From Oscillospiraceae bacterium (GTDB lineage Bacteria > Bacillota > Clostridia > Oscillospirales > Acutalibacteraceae), in NCBI GenBank assembly GCA_910574995.1, contig CAJTCS010000001.1, positions 186,001 to 250,000 on the forward strand: a stretch of DNA of 64,000 bases, in the 5' to 3' direction. Positions 33,685 through 42,853 of this stretch are shown here, in pieces. Position numbers and translations under genes: made by a program. The notes under the pieces were generated by a model, which worked only from the letters and a program-made list of their open reading frames with translations, was not told the origin of the DNA and did no database searches. Positions within the stretch are counted from its first letter, which is position 1. Every line of letters begins with the position of its first letter.

Positions 33685-35718
33685 GTGAATATTAAAAGGT
33701 GGGAGCTGGCGGTGCTGGACAAAGAACGGGCCGCCACGCTGGCGGAAGAGTACGGCCTGCCCTTTTTCCTGGCCATGCTGCTGGATATCCGGGGCTTCCA
33801 CACCCAGGGGCAGATTGAAGGGCTGCTGGGCCGCGGGGGCCTTGCAGACCCTTTCCAGATGCGGGACATGGACAAGGCCGTAGAGCGCATCCGCCAGGCG
33901 GTAGAGGGTTTCGAGCGCATCGCCGTATATGGGGACTATGACTGCGACGGGGTGACAGCCACCGCCATGCTGTACAGCTACCTGCAGGTCATGGGGGCGG
34001 ACGTTTCCTATTATATCCCCCAGCGGGAAGGGGAAGGCTACGGCATGAACCGAGGGGCCGTGGAGGCCCTGCACAGCCGGGGCGTCAGGCTGATTATCAC
34101 AGTGGACAACGGGATATCTTCTATAGAAGAGGTCCGGCTGGCCGGAGAGCTGGGCATGGATGTGGTAGTTACCGACCACCACCGCCCCCATGGGCAGCTG
34201 CCCCAGGCCGTTGCCGTGGTAGACCCCCACCGGGCGGACGAGGAAAGCCCCTTCCGCGATCTGTGCGGGGCCGGGGTGGTGCTGAAGCTGCTCATCGCCC
34301 TGGAGGACGGGGACGCCCAGCAGGTGGTAAGCGAATACGGCGACCTGGCGGCTTTGGGCACCATTGGGGACGTGGTGCCTTTGCTGGGGGAGAACCGGGC
34401 CATCGTACAGGCGGGGCTAGAGCTGCTGCGGCAAGGGGGCCGCCCCGGCGTGGCCGCCCTGTTGAAAAAATGTGGCGGCAGGGGGGACACAGCCACCTCG
34501 CTGGCCTTTTCGGCCATCCCCTGCATCAACGCTACCGGGCGCATGGGCACGCCCGAAAGGGCGGTGCGGCTGCTTACCTGTGAGGACGACGAAACGGCCC
34601 AGGCCTTGGCGGAAGAGATCGTACAGGACAACAAGCGCCGGCGGGAAGTGGAAGGGGAGATTGCCGCCCAGGCCATGACAGCCATAGAAGCGGACCCCAG
34701 CCTGCAGCACGACCGCATCCTCGTGGTGCAGGGCGTGGGGTGGCACCACGGCGTGGTGGGCATCGTGGCGGCCCGGGTGACCGAACGCTATGGCAAGCCG
34801 TGCTTCGTCATCTCCCTGGACAGGGAGGAGGCCCGGGGCAGCGGCCGCAGCGTAGAGGGCTTTTCCCTGTTCGAGGCGGTTTCCCACTGTTCGCCCCTTC
34901 TGCGGCGTTTTGGGGGGCACCCCATGGCGGCGGGGGTGACGCTGGACCAGGACAAGGTGCCGGCTTTCCGGGAGATGCTGAACGCATACGCCCGCGCAGC
35001 CTGCCCGGATATGCCGGCCCAGGCCATCCGCTTAGATTGCCGCCTGCGGCCCCAGGCCCTTTCGGCCCAGCTGCCCAAGGACTTAGGGGCGCTGGAGCCC
35101 TTTGGCAATGGGAATCCCCAGCCCTTGTTCGGGCTGATGGGGATGGAGCTGCGGGAGGTGCAGCCGGTGGGCGGGGGCAGCCACCTGCGGCTGGCAGTGG
35201 CCAGGGATGGGTGTTTGCTGCGGTGCATGCGCTTCGGGGTGCGGCCCGAGGATTTCCCCTTTGCGCCGGGGGACCGCATTGACCTGGCTGTTACGTTGGA
35301 AGCGGGGGTTTTCCGGGGAGAGGAGCGGCTGGAGATCACCGCCCGGGACGTACGGCCTTCGGGGCTAGAGCAGGAGGCCTGTATCCGGGGCCTGCGGCTG
35401 TACGGGCAGCTGTGCCGGGGGGAGCCCCTGGGGCAGGAAGGGCGCCAGGCGCTGGTCCCCAGCCGGGACCAACTGGCGGCGCTGTACAGGCTGCTGGCAG
35501 CCAGGAAGGGCCGGCGCGCTGGGCTGCGGGGGCTGCTGCTGGAGCTGGGCGGGACAGAAGGGTTCGGCCTGGGGCGGCTGCTGGTATGCCTGGACATCCT
35601 GCAGGAGCGGAAGCTCATCTGCTGCGAGCACCGGGGGGAAGTTTTGTACGCCCAGGTGCTGCCCACAGAGGAAAAGGTGGACATTTTTGCCTCCCCCGTA
35701 TATAAAAGGCTGGGGTAA
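33685..35718 (+). CDS. recJ: Single-stranded-DNA-specific exonuclease RecJ
   Basis: This 677-aa 5'-3' ssDNA exonuclease acts in recombination and mismatch repair. The DHH domain has YGDYDCDGVTA (about 82), VTVDNGISS and VVTDHHRP (Asp-His-His near 163). The DHHA1 domain has HGVVGIVAARV and FGGHPMAAG (about 410), followed by an OB-like C-terminal region. The GTG at 33685 follows AAAGGGGCGGGCGCT; upstream in-frame ATGs lack ribosome sites and fall within or before the promoter. It is shorter than B. subtilis RecJ (786 aa), lacking part of the C-terminal extension. Confidence 0.94.
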   Translation: MNIKRWELAVLDKERAATLAEEYGLPFFLAMLLDIRGFHTQGQIEGLLGRGGLADPFQMRDMDKAVERIRQAVEGFERIAVYGDYDCDGVTATAMLYSYLQVMGADVSYYIPQREGEGYGMNRGAVEALHSRGVRLIITVDNGISSIEEVRLAGELGMDVVVTDHHRPHGQLPQAVAVVDPHRADEESPFRDLCGAGVVLKLLIALEDGDAQQVVSEYGDLAALGTIGDVVPLLGENRAIVQAGLELLRQGGRPGVAALLKKCGGRGDTATSLAFSAIPCINATGRMGTPERAVRLLTCEDDETAQALAEEIVQDNKRRREVEGEIAAQAMTAIEADPSLQHDRILVVQGVGWHHGVVGIVAARVTERYGKPCFVISLDREEARGSGRSVEGFSLFEAVSHCSPLLRRFGGHPMAAGVTLDQDKVPAFREMLNAYARAACPDMPAQAIRLDCRLRPQALSAQLPKDLGALEPFGNGNPQPLFGLMGMELREVQPVGGGSHLRLAVARDGCLLRCMRFGVRPEDFPFAPGDRIDLAVTLEAGVFRGEERLEITARDVRPSGLEQEACIRGLRLYGQLCRGEPLGQEGRQALVPSRDQLAALYRLLAARKGRRAGLRGLLLELGGTEGFGLGRLLVCLDILQERKLICCEHRGEVLYAQVLPTEEKVDIFASPVYKRLG

Positions 35719-35847
35719 GGGACATAAAAAGCGGCTTCCTGCGGGGGCCTGTGCGCTATACGCCTTGTACGGGCTAGACGTTTGTAGGGAGGCTATACCG
35801 GGGCCGCCGGTGCGGCCGGGGGCTTATGGTGCGGCGATGGGGCAGGT

Positions 35848-36012
35848 TAGGGCTTGTTTGAAAATAGAGAAAGCGCCGGGATTTTTGTTCAAAACGGAGC
35901 GGTTTCAAGGCGGAAACCGCAAGAAAACCTTTCGGTTTTCGAGGATTTCCAACACAGGAAACGCCCGTTTTGGGCAAAAAGATGGTGTTTGCGATTTTTC
36001 AAACGGGCCCTA
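35848..36012. mobile_element. 165-bp MITE-like repeat, copy 1
   Basis: This is a TA-bounded element with terminal inverted repeats of about 18 bp (left TAGGGCTTGTTTGAAAAT, right complement TAGGGCCCGTTTGAAAAA) and internal palindromes (GCGGTTTC/GAAACCGC; GAAAACC/GGTTTTC; GCCC/GGGC). A copy of the same length and about 97% identity is at 62158-62322. TA at both ends fits the target choice of IS630/Tc1-mariner transposases. It lies in the 445-nt gap between recJ and rel; the flanking parts of the gap hold only a hairpin (about 36075-36125) and no gene. Confidence 0.8.
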
Positions 36013-36163
36013 GGACGGGAAGCTTTGAAAATGCGCGCCTGGCCAGTGGCCATGGGTTGTACGGGTTCAAAAAGCCGGGGGGATACCCGGCGCATAGGCG
36101 CGGGGTATCCTGGGATCCTTTTTATGCGTCAGCTTTAGGCCCTGAAAGAGAGGAGAGAGAGGG

Positions 36164-38371
36164 ATGGCGGATATTATCCAGATCAGCTCTTATGAAGAGC
36201 TGCAGAAGATCATTGCGGACAGCGGCAAGGAGTATGAACGGGACCGGATTGCCCAGGCGTACCGGCTGGCGGAGGAGAAGCACCGGGACCAGCTGCGCAG
36301 CTCGGGCGAGCCCTATATCATCCACCCCTTATCGGTGGCGGCCATCCTGGTAGAGCTGGGCATGGACTCCCAGTCGGTTATGGCGGGGCTTCTCCACGAT
36401 GTGGTGGAAGACACAGACTGTACCATAGAGGACATTACGGCCCGGTTTGGCCGCGAGGTGGCGCTGCTGATCGACGGGGTGACCAAGCTGGACAAGATCC
36501 CCTATTCTTCCCGGGAAGAGCAGCAGGCCGAGAACCTGCGGAAGATGCTGATGGCCATGGCCGAGGATATACGGGTGATCATCATCAAATTTGCCGACCG
36601 CATGCACAACCTTTCTACCCTAGAATATGTTTCCCCCCAAAAGCAGCGGGACAAGGCCCGGGAGTGCCTGGAGGTGTACGCGCCCATCGCCCACCGGCTG
36701 GGCATGCGCACGGTAAAGGAGTGCATGGAGGATATCTCGCTGAAGTACCTGGACCCTTCCGCGTACCATGAGGTAGAAGACAACCTGGCCTCCCGCAGCC
36801 AAAGCCGGGGCCAGTTCATCGCCGAGATGCGGAAGCAGCTGCGGGAGCGGGTGGGCCCGGCTGTACCCAACGTCTATATCGAGGGGCGGGTAAAAAGCAT
36901 CTACAGCATTTACCGGAAGATGTTCATCCAAGGGAAGATTTTTGAGGAGATCTACGACGTGTTCGCCTTGCGGCTGATTGTGGACACCATAGAGGACTGC
37001 TATAATGTTTTGGGTATCGTCCATGACACCTTCCAGCCCCTGCCCAACCGGTTCAAGGACTATATCTCCTTGCCAAAGCCCAACATGTACCAGTCTTTAC
37101 ACACCACGGTCATCAATAAGGCGGGCGTGCCTTTCGAGGTGCAGATCCGTACCTGGGAGATGCACTACACAGCCGAATACGGCATTGCGGCCCACTGGAA
37201 GTATAAGCTGGGTATGTCTGCCAGGCAGGCAGACAGCCGTTCGTTGGACGACCGGCTGGCCTGGGTGCGGCAAATGCTGGAGAACCAGGCGGAGAGCGAG
37301 GACATCACCGACCTGGTGCACTCTATCAAGAGCGACCTCATCCCCGAAGAGGTGTTCGTCTTCACACCCAAGGGGGACGTGGTGAACCTGCCCATGGGTT
37401 CTACAGTCATCGATTTTGCCTATGCCATCCATAGCGCCGTGGGCAACCGGATGATCGGCGCCAAGGTGGATAAGCGCATTGTACCCCTGGACTACAAGGT
37501 GAAGACTGGGGAGATCATTGAGGTGCTGACCACCAAAGAGGCAGGCAAGGGCCCCAACCGGGACTGGCTGACGCTGGTGCGTACCAGCGAGGCCCGGAAC
37601 AAGATCCGCGCCTGGTTCAAGAAGGAGAAGCGGGAGGAAAACATCGTGGAGGGCCGGGCCGAGCTGGAACGGGAGTTCCGCCGCAGCGGCATGGCCATGA
37701 GCCCCGAATTGATGGCCTATATGGTGGAAAGCGTGGGCAAGCGGCATAACTGTTCCAGCGAGGAAGACCTGTACGCAGCCATTGGGTATGGGGGCATACA
37801 GCTGTGGAAAGTGCTGCCCCGGGTGAAGGAGGAGTACCAGCGCCTAGCCCGGACCACCGCCCCAGCGGAGGAACACCGGGAGCCGCAGCAGAAAACAGCC
37901 CCGCCCAAACAGAAAGTGGCCAGCGGCGTGCTGGTAGAGGGCATGGACAACTGCCTGGTAAAGCTCTCCCGCTGCTGCAACCCCCTGCCCGGGGACGACA
38001 TTGTCGGCTTTATTACCCGGGGCTTCGGCGTGTCTATCCACAAGCGCGGCTGTTCTAACGTCCCCCAGGACCTGACCCAGTGCCCAGAGCCCGAGCGATG
38101 GGTAAACGCCTATTGGGAGGGGGACGTGAAAGACGATTTCAAGTCTACCCTGCACATTGTGGCGGCAGACCGGGCCGGCCTGCTGGCCGATGTGACCATG
38201 CAGCTTTCCAACATGAAAATTTTTATCCATTCCCTCAACTCCCGCCAGGAGAAAGGCGGCATGAACGCTTTCATCTCCGCCACCATTTCCATCAACGGCC
38301 TGCCCCAGCTGCAGAATATCATCGACCGCCTGTCGAAAATCAAGGGCGTCGTCTCCATCGACCGCACCTAG
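36164..38371 (+). CDS. rel: Bifunctional (p)ppGpp synthetase/hydrolase Rel
   Basis: This 735-aa stringent-response enzyme makes (p)ppGpp on stalled ribosomes and degrades it. The order is an HD hydrolase domain with HDVVED (about residue 78) and FADRMHN (about 144), a RelA/SpoT synthetase domain (about 240-350, SLHTTVINKAGVPFEVQIRT), a TGS domain (about 400-460, VFTPKGDVVNLP), a zinc-finger/CC region and a C-terminal ACT domain (about 660-735). Both catalytic domains look intact. The ATG follows GGAGAGAGAGGG. It is preceded by the MITE-like repeat. Confidence 0.96.
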   Translation: MADIIQISSYEELQKIIADSGKEYERDRIAQAYRLAEEKHRDQLRSSGEPYIIHPLSVAAILVELGMDSQSVMAGLLHDVVEDTDCTIEDITARFGREVALLIDGVTKLDKIPYSSREEQQAENLRKMLMAMAEDIRVIIIKFADRMHNLSTLEYVSPQKQRDKARECLEVYAPIAHRLGMRTVKECMEDISLKYLDPSAYHEVEDNLASRSQSRGQFIAEMRKQLRERVGPAVPNVYIEGRVKSIYSIYRKMFIQGKIFEEIYDVFALRLIVDTIEDCYNVLGIVHDTFQPLPNRFKDYISLPKPNMYQSLHTTVINKAGVPFEVQIRTWEMHYTAEYGIAAHWKYKLGMSARQADSRSLDDRLAWVRQMLENQAESEDITDLVHSIKSDLIPEEVFVFTPKGDVVNLPMGSTVIDFAYAIHSAVGNRMIGAKVDKRIVPLDYKVKTGEIIEVLTTKEAGKGPNRDWLTLVRTSEARNKIRAWFKKEKREENIVEGRAELEREFRRSGMAMSPELMAYMVESVGKRHNCSSEEDLYAAIGYGGIQLWKVLPRVKEEYQRLARTTAPAEEHREPQQKTAPPKQKVASGVLVEGMDNCLVKLSRCCNPLPGDDIVGFITRGFGVSIHKRGCSNVPQDLTQCPEPERWVNAYWEGDVKDDFKSTLHIVAADRAGLLADVTMQLSNMKIFIHSLNSRQEKGGMNAFISATISINGLPQLQNIIDRLSKIKGVVSIDRT

Positions 38372-38392
38372 CGGGGCCCGCCCCGCACCCCG

Positions 38393-38424
38393 CCCAGGGT
38401 GCTTTTTGAAAAAAGCCCCCTGGG
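38393..38424. repeat. GGGTGC-T5GA5-GCCCCC hairpin, copy 1
   Basis: CCCAGGGTGC, a TTTTTGAAAAAA self-complementary centre and GCCCCCTGGG form a stem-loop after rel. It shares its core GGGTGCTTTTTGAAAAA with the hairpin at 45672-45702. Confidence 0.75.
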
Positions 38425-38544
38425 AACCCGCAAAAACTTTCCCTGCCCGCGGCGCGGAACCTGGGGGTATCTCTGTCCTGTCGTTGCCAATGCAGAGCTT
38501 TTGGCGGGGCGCAGGGTGATAAATATAGAAAATGAGGTGGGACT

Positions 38545-39609
38545 GTGCAAACATTGGAAACAAAACGGCTGCTTTTGCGGCCCTGGACCCTGGACGACCT
38601 GGAAAGCTTCTACCGGTTCGGCGCAGACCCAGCTGTGGGCCCTGCCGCTGGGTGGAAGCCCCACGAAAGCCTGGAGGAGTCCCGAGAAATTTTTCAGCAG
38701 TGGTCTTCCGGCCAGGGGCCGGAGATTTTCCTGGCCATTGTGGAGAAGGCCGCCGGCGTGCCCATTGGGAACATCACCTTGCACCGGGACATGTACCGGG
38801 GGCACAACCCCCAGTGCAAATGCCTGGGTTACGGCCTGCGGAAGGACTGCTGGGGCCAGGGGTATGCCACCGAAGCGGTAAACGCCGTGATGGACTACGC
38901 TTTCCAGGGGATGAAAATAAAGCTGTTGACGGTGGAGCACTATGTGGATAACGACGGCTCCCGGCGGGTGATCGGGAAATGCGGGTTCCGTTACGAGGGG
39001 ACCCTGCGCCGTTCCCTGCGCGCCTGGGACGGTACCTACCGGGACGCCTGCTATTACTCGATGACGGCCGCTGAATACCGCCTGTCGCGGGCCAAAGCGG
39101 CGGGGCTTTCCCTTATGCTGCCAGAGGATGTAAGCAAAGAAGCGTATCTGGCCTACCATCAAGAGTGCGGGGGCGACGGGCCCCGTTTCAACCCTGCCGC
39201 CATGGAGCAAAAGGGCCGCAGCTATGAGCAATGGCTGCGGGATACCATTGCCATGCGCACAACCCCCCCAGAGGGCCTGGCAGCGTCTACCGCCTGGTTT
39301 TTTGTGGACCGCGCCGGGCGCGTTTTAGGGGCCGTTGACCTGCGCCATACGCTGAACGACTACCTGATGCGCTTTGGGGGGCACATAGGCTACGGCCTTC
39401 GTCCAAACTGCCAGGGGAAAGGCCTGGCCCCCTATATGCTGGCCCTGTGTTTGGAGAAGGCCCAAGAACGGGGCATCCGGCGGGTGCTTGTCACCTGTGA
39501 CGACCTGAACGTGGCCTCGGCCAAAACCATAGAGGCCTGCGGGGGCGAACTGGAAAACAAGGCGGAAGAAGGCGGGCGCCTGACCCGCCGCTACTGGATT
39601 GGGTTATGA
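38545..39609 (+). CDS. Tandem GNAT acetyltransferase (two fused GNAT domains)
   Basis: This 354-aa protein consists of two GCN5-type domains. The N-terminal one (1-175) is RimJ/RimL-like: TKRLLLRPWTLDDLESFYRF, then GYGLRKDCWGQGYATEAVNA and ILGKCGFRYEG-type ending (VIGKCGFRYEG). The C-terminal one (about 185-354) has GYGLRPNCQGKGLAPYMLAL and a DDLNVASAKTIEACGGEL ending, resembling YjdF/Mnat-type acetyltransferases. Each has an acetyl-CoA loop, so both may be active. The GTG at 38545 follows GAGGTGG. A 12-nt gap separates it from the HD gene, so they are probably cotranscribed. Substrates unknown. Confidence 0.85.
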   Translation: MQTLETKRLLLRPWTLDDLESFYRFGADPAVGPAAGWKPHESLEESREIFQQWSSGQGPEIFLAIVEKAAGVPIGNITLHRDMYRGHNPQCKCLGYGLRKDCWGQGYATEAVNAVMDYAFQGMKIKLLTVEHYVDNDGSRRVIGKCGFRYEGTLRRSLRAWDGTYRDACYYSMTAAEYRLSRAKAAGLSLMLPEDVSKEAYLAYHQECGGDGPRFNPAAMEQKGRSYEQWLRDTIAMRTTPPEGLAASTAWFFVDRAGRVLGAVDLRHTLNDYLMRFGGHIGYGLRPNCQGKGLAPYMLALCLEKAQERGIRRVLVTCDDLNVASAKTIEACGGELENKAEEGGRLTRRYWIGL

Positions 39610-39620
39610 GGAGGGCAGGC

Positions 39621-40109
39621 ATGGATATTACGCCGCTTATCTTGAAGATGTGCACGTACGAACAGGGCGAGCCCCAGCGCGCCCACCACTTTTTAAAAGT
39701 TTATGCCTTTGCCCGGGCAATCGGCCTGGGGGAAGGCTTTGCCCCAGAGGTGCGGGAGGTATTGGAGGCAGCCGCCGTGGTGCATGACATTGGCATCAAG
39801 CCCAGCCTGGAGAAATATGGCAGCGCCGCTGGGCCTTACCAGGAGCTGGAAGGCCCGCCTGTGGCACGGGGGATGCTGGAAAGTTTGGGTTACGCGCCCC
39901 AGGTGGTAGAACGGGTGTGTTACCTGGTAGGGCGCCACCATACCTATACCGCCATAGACGGGCCGGATTACCAAGCCTTGGTGGAGGCGGATTTCCTGGT
40001 GAATATGCACGAAAACAGTATGGCCCGTTCCGCGGTGGAGGAGGTGCGGGAAAGGCTTTTCCAGACTGGCACAGGCCGGTACATGTTGGATACCCTCTTC
40101 CTCTCATAA
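39621..40109 (+). CDS. HD domain phosphohydrolase
   Basis: This 162-aa metal-dependent phosphohydrolase has the HD motif split over HHFLKVYAFARAIG (His near residue 22), AAAVVHDIGIKPSL (His-Asp near 55), GRHHTY (near 107) and EADFLVNMHE (Asp near 124), as in the HD superfamily. ATG 39621 has GAGGAGG 6 nt upstream; that ribosome site overlaps the end of the tandem GNAT gene. An ATG at 39606 would place the ribosome site inside the coding region. Substrate (nucleotide or other phosphate ester) unknown. Confidence 0.87.
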   Translation: MDITPLILKMCTYEQGEPQRAHHFLKVYAFARAIGLGEGFAPEVREVLEAAAVVHDIGIKPSLEKYGSAAGPYQELEGPPVARGMLESLGYAPQVVERVCYLVGRHHTYTAIDGPDYQALVEADFLVNMHENSMARSAVEEVRERLFQTGTGRYMLDTLFLS

Positions 40110-40122
40110 AGCTGCGAAGGGC

Positions 40123-40149
40123 AAGGGTGGCGGGCGCCACCCTTTTTTC
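40123..40149 (+). terminator. Terminator after HD gene
   Basis: AAGGGTGGCG / CGCCACCCTT-type stem with a 3-nt loop and six T. Confidence 0.87.
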
Positions 40150-40172
40150 CTGCCTTTTTCCGGGCCCCCCTC

Positions 40173-40201
40173 TTGACTTCTTAAGGGCAAAAGCGTATAC
40201 T
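40173..40201 (+). promoter_or_regulatory. Sigma-A promoter for tdh-kbl
   Basis: TTGACT (40173-40178), 17 bp, TATACT (40196-40201), 61 bp before tdh. Confidence 0.85.
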
Positions 40202-40262
40202 GTCTATAACAGGTGAACAAAACTTGCTAAAAATCGAAATTTGTATTTTATAGGAGGACAAC

Positions 40263-41300
40263 ATGCCACAACTCATGGATGCGCTTGTAAAGCCCGCCGC
40301 GGGCCCCGGCCTGGAACTCCGCCAGGTGCCCATCCCCGAGCCCGGCCCCGGGCAGGTGCTCATCAAAGTGCACAAAACCGCAATTTGCGGCACAGACGTA
40401 CATATCTACAATTGGGACCCCTGGGCCGCCGAGCACATCCGGCCCCCCATGACGATCGGCCATGAATATGTAGGCGAGGTGGCAAAGCTGGGCGCGGGCG
40501 TAGAGGGCCTGCACATTGGCCAGCGGGTAAGCGGCGAGGGGCACATCACCTGTGGCCGCTGCCGCAACTGCCACACCGGCAACATCCAGTGGTGCCGGGA
40601 CACGCAGGGTGTGGGCGTGGACCGGGACGGCGCTTTTGCCGAATATGTCTGCATCCCCCAAAGCAACGTCATCATCATCGATGAAAGCCTGCCTGAAGAG
40701 GTTGTGGCCTTTTTTGACGCTTTCGGCAACGCCACCCACACGGCCCTTATGTGGGACCTGGTGGGGGAAGACGTGCTCATCACCGGGGCGGGGCCTATCG
40801 GCATCATCGCCGCGGGCATCTGCAAATATGCCGGGGCCCGCCGGGTAGTTATTACGGATGTGAACGACTACCGCCTGGGCTTGGCTAAAAAAATGGGCGC
40901 TGACGCGGCTGTGAATGTAAAGGCAGAAGACCTGGCCCACGTCATGCATAAACAGGGCCTGGTTGAAGGCTTTGACATTGGCCTGGAGATGAGCGGCAAT
41001 GGGGCCGCTCTGACCCAAATGGTTTCTGTTATGCGCAACGGCGGTAAGATCAGCCTTTTAGGCATATCCAACCAGCCTGTCCCCATGGACATGAACGGCA
41101 TCATCTGCAAAGGCCTGACACTGCAGGGCATCTACGGCCGTAAAATGGACAACTGGCACCAGATGTCCTACATGGTGCAGGGCGGCCTGGACCTGAGCCC
41201 CGTCATCACCCACCGTTTCCACTACACCCAGTTTGAAGAGGGATTCGCCGCCATGAACAGCGGCCAGTCCGGCAAGGTTATCCTTAACTGGGCGGATTGA
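40263..41300 (+). CDS. tdh: L-threonine 3-dehydrogenase
   Basis: This 345-aa zinc-dependent medium-chain dehydrogenase oxidises L-threonine to 2-amino-3-ketobutyrate with NAD+. It has the catalytic zinc site ICGTDVHIYNWDPW and GHEYVG, the structural zinc cluster CGRCRNCHTGNIQWC (about 95-110) and the NAD fold ITGAGPIGIIAAGICKYAGA (about 178). CGTDVHIYNWD is characteristic of Tdh rather than other sorbitol/alcohol dehydrogenases. The ATG follows ATAGGAGGACAAC. kbl, the next enzyme in threonine-to-glycine breakdown, follows. Confidence 0.95.
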   Translation: MPQLMDALVKPAAGPGLELRQVPIPEPGPGQVLIKVHKTAICGTDVHIYNWDPWAAEHIRPPMTIGHEYVGEVAKLGAGVEGLHIGQRVSGEGHITCGRCRNCHTGNIQWCRDTQGVGVDRDGAFAEYVCIPQSNVIIIDESLPEEVVAFFDAFGNATHTALMWDLVGEDVLITGAGPIGIIAAGICKYAGARRVVITDVNDYRLGLAKKMGADAAVNVKAEDLAHVMHKQGLVEGFDIGLEMSGNGAALTQMVSVMRNGGKISLLGISNQPVPMDMNGIICKGLTLQGIYGRKMDNWHQMSYMVQGGLDLSPVITHRFHYTQFEEGFAAMNSGQSGKVILNWAD

Positions 41301-41318
41301 TGGGGGGCCACCCCCGAA

Positions 41319-41433
41319 CCTCTGGCCAGAGGCAATTTTTTGGGGAAGTTTCCCCTGGGCGCTTCAAGAGCTCCCCCCAAAGGCGCCGCGAAGCGCGGGG
41401 GGGATTGGGCCCAGCCTTTTTCAAAAGGCTGGG
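41319..41433. repeat. Hairpin-rich GC spacer between tdh and kbl
   Basis: The 180-nt gap contains CCTCTGGCCAGAGG followed by CAATTTTTT (41319-41341, terminator-like) and CCCAGCCTTTTTCAAAAGGCTGGG (41410-41433). These may lower kbl expression relative to tdh. Confidence 0.65.
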
Positions 41434-41480
41434 AAGGCGCGGGACGGAGCCCCACAGTCTAAAAAAGGAGTGTTAAGCAA

Positions 41481-42668
41481 ATGAAACAGGCGTTGGAAAA
41501 ATATACAAAAGAGCTGGAAGCCATCCGCCAGGCGGGCACCTGGAAAGGCGAGCGGGTCATCACCACGCCCCAGAAGTCCCGCATTGATACCACCCAGGCC
41601 AAGGCTGTGGTGAACATGTGCGCCAACAACTATCTGGGGCTGTCCAATAACCCGGAGTTGATACAGGCCGCCAAGGAAAGCTATGACAAATGGGGCTTTG
41701 GGCTGTCTTCCGTGCGGTTTATCTGCGGCACCCAGGGCGTGCACAAGGAACTGGAGCAGAAGCTGGCCGCTTTTTTAAGCATGGACGACGCCATCCTGTA
41801 TTCCTCCTGTTTCGACGCCAACGGCGGGCTGTTCGAGACGCTGCTGGGCCCGGAGGACGCGGTGGTCTCAGACGAGCTGAACCATGCCTCGATCATCGAC
41901 GGCGTGCGCCTGTGCAAGGCCAAGCGGTACCGGTATAAGAACAATGACATGGAGGACTTACGGGTTCAATTGGAAGCGGCCCGGGCCGCTGGGGCCCAGG
42001 TGGCGCTTATCGCTACAGACGGCGTGTTCTCCATGGACGGGTATATCGCCAATTTACAGGGCATCTGCGATTTGGCCGAGGAGTTCGGCGCGCTGGTGAT
42101 GGTAGACGACAGCCATGCCGCCGGGTTCATGGGCGACACAGGCCGGGGCACCCCGGAGTACTGCGGGGTGCAGGAGCGGGTGGACATCATCACCGGCACC
42201 TTTGGCAAGGCCCTGGGCGGGGCCTCTGGGGGATATACCGCCGCCCGCCAGCCCATTGTAGATTTGCTGCGCCAGCGCAGCCGCCCCTACCTGTTCTCCA
42301 ATACCCTGGCCCCCGCCGTGTGCGCTGCCAGCGTCAAGACTTTGGAGCTGCTTACCGCTTCTACGGCGCTGCGGGACAAGGTGCATGAGAACACGGCCTA
42401 TTTCCGGGCCGAGCTGGGCAAGCTGGGCTTTGACGTGCTGCCTGGCACCCATCCTATTGTGCCGGTGATGCTGTACGACGCCAAGGTGGCGGCGGAATTT
42501 GCCGCCCGCATGCTGGAAAAGGGCGTATACGTGGTAGGCTTCAGCTATCCCGTGGTGCCCCAGGGCAAGGCGCGCATCCGTACCCAGGTCTCTGCCGGGC
42601 ACACCAAGGAAGACCTGGACTTTGCGGTGGAATGCTTCAAACAGGTAAAGGGGGAGATGGGGCTGTAA
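41481..42668 (+). CDS. kbl: Glycine C-acetyltransferase (2-amino-3-ketobutyrate CoA ligase)
   Basis: This 395-aa PLP enzyme of the alpha-oxoamine synthase family cleaves 2-amino-3-ketobutyrate with CoA to glycine and acetyl-CoA, completing the threonine pathway started by Tdh. Features are [34 protein letters not shown] (about 210) and the PLP lysine in [10 protein letters not shown] (Lys243). The ATG follows AAAAAAGGAGTGTTAAGCAA. It shares an operon with tdh, though the 180-nt gap contains hairpins. Confidence 0.95.
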   Translation: MKQALEKYTKELEAIRQAGTWKGERVITTPQKSRIDTTQAKAVVNMCANNYLGLSNNPELIQAAKESYDKWGFGLSSVRFICGTQGVHKELEQKLAAFLSMDDAILYSSCFDANGGLFETLLGPEDAVVSDELNHASIIDGVRLCKAKRYRYKNNDMEDLRVQLEAARAAGAQVALIATDGVFSMDGYIANLQGICDLAEEFGALVMVDDSHAAGFMGDTGRGTPEYCGVQERVDIITGTFGKALGGASGGYTAARQPIVDLLRQRSRPYLFSNTLAPAVCAASVKTLELLTASTALRDKVHENTAYFRAELGKLGFDVLPGTHPIVPVMLYDAKVAAEFAARMLEKGVYVVGFSYPVVPQGKARIRTQVSAGHTKEDLDFAVECFKQVKGEMGL

Positions 42669-42714
42669 GGCCCTCCCTTTTGCAGGAATATCTCAGCAAT
42701 ATCTTTGATATGCC

Positions 42715-42744
42715 GGGCGGCCTTGTTGGGCCGCCCTTCTTTCT
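42715..42744 (+). terminator. Terminator after kbl
   Basis: GGGCGGCC / GGCCGCCC with a 6-nt loop followed by TTCTTTCT. Confidence 0.78.
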
Positions 42745-42763
42745 GCGCGGCGGAAAAAAGTGG

Positions 42764-42792
42764 TTGCGCAGAGGCCGGGGCCATGCTATTAT
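42764..42792 (+). promoter_or_regulatory. Sigma-A-like promoter for pyrBI
   Basis: TTGCGC (42764-42769), 17 bp, TATTAT (42787-42792), about 60 bp before pyrB. No PyrR-type attenuator was recognised in the short leader. Confidence 0.65.
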
Positions 42793-42853
42793 AGTCAAAG
42801 GAATGGAAGGCTGGAACAAGCGCCTATGGCGCGTGTAGAAAGGAGAGGCGCAT

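Noticed and set aside
31869-33920. 683-codon minus-strand frame overlapping the large membrane protein gene in another frame
   Set aside because: It is a shifted frame of the real gene, rich in Arg/Pro/Gly, without homology, and would start beyond the promoter region.
35854-36138. Open frame starting MFENRESAGIFVQNGA, also present in the second MITE copy (62164 onward)
   Set aside because: It runs into unrelated sequence after each copy and has no ribosome site. It is open in several frames because the element is palindromic and short, so it is not treated as a gene.
42793-42853. PyrR-type attenuator before pyrB
   Set aside because: The leader is too short and shows no PyrR-binding loop or terminator/antiterminator pair.
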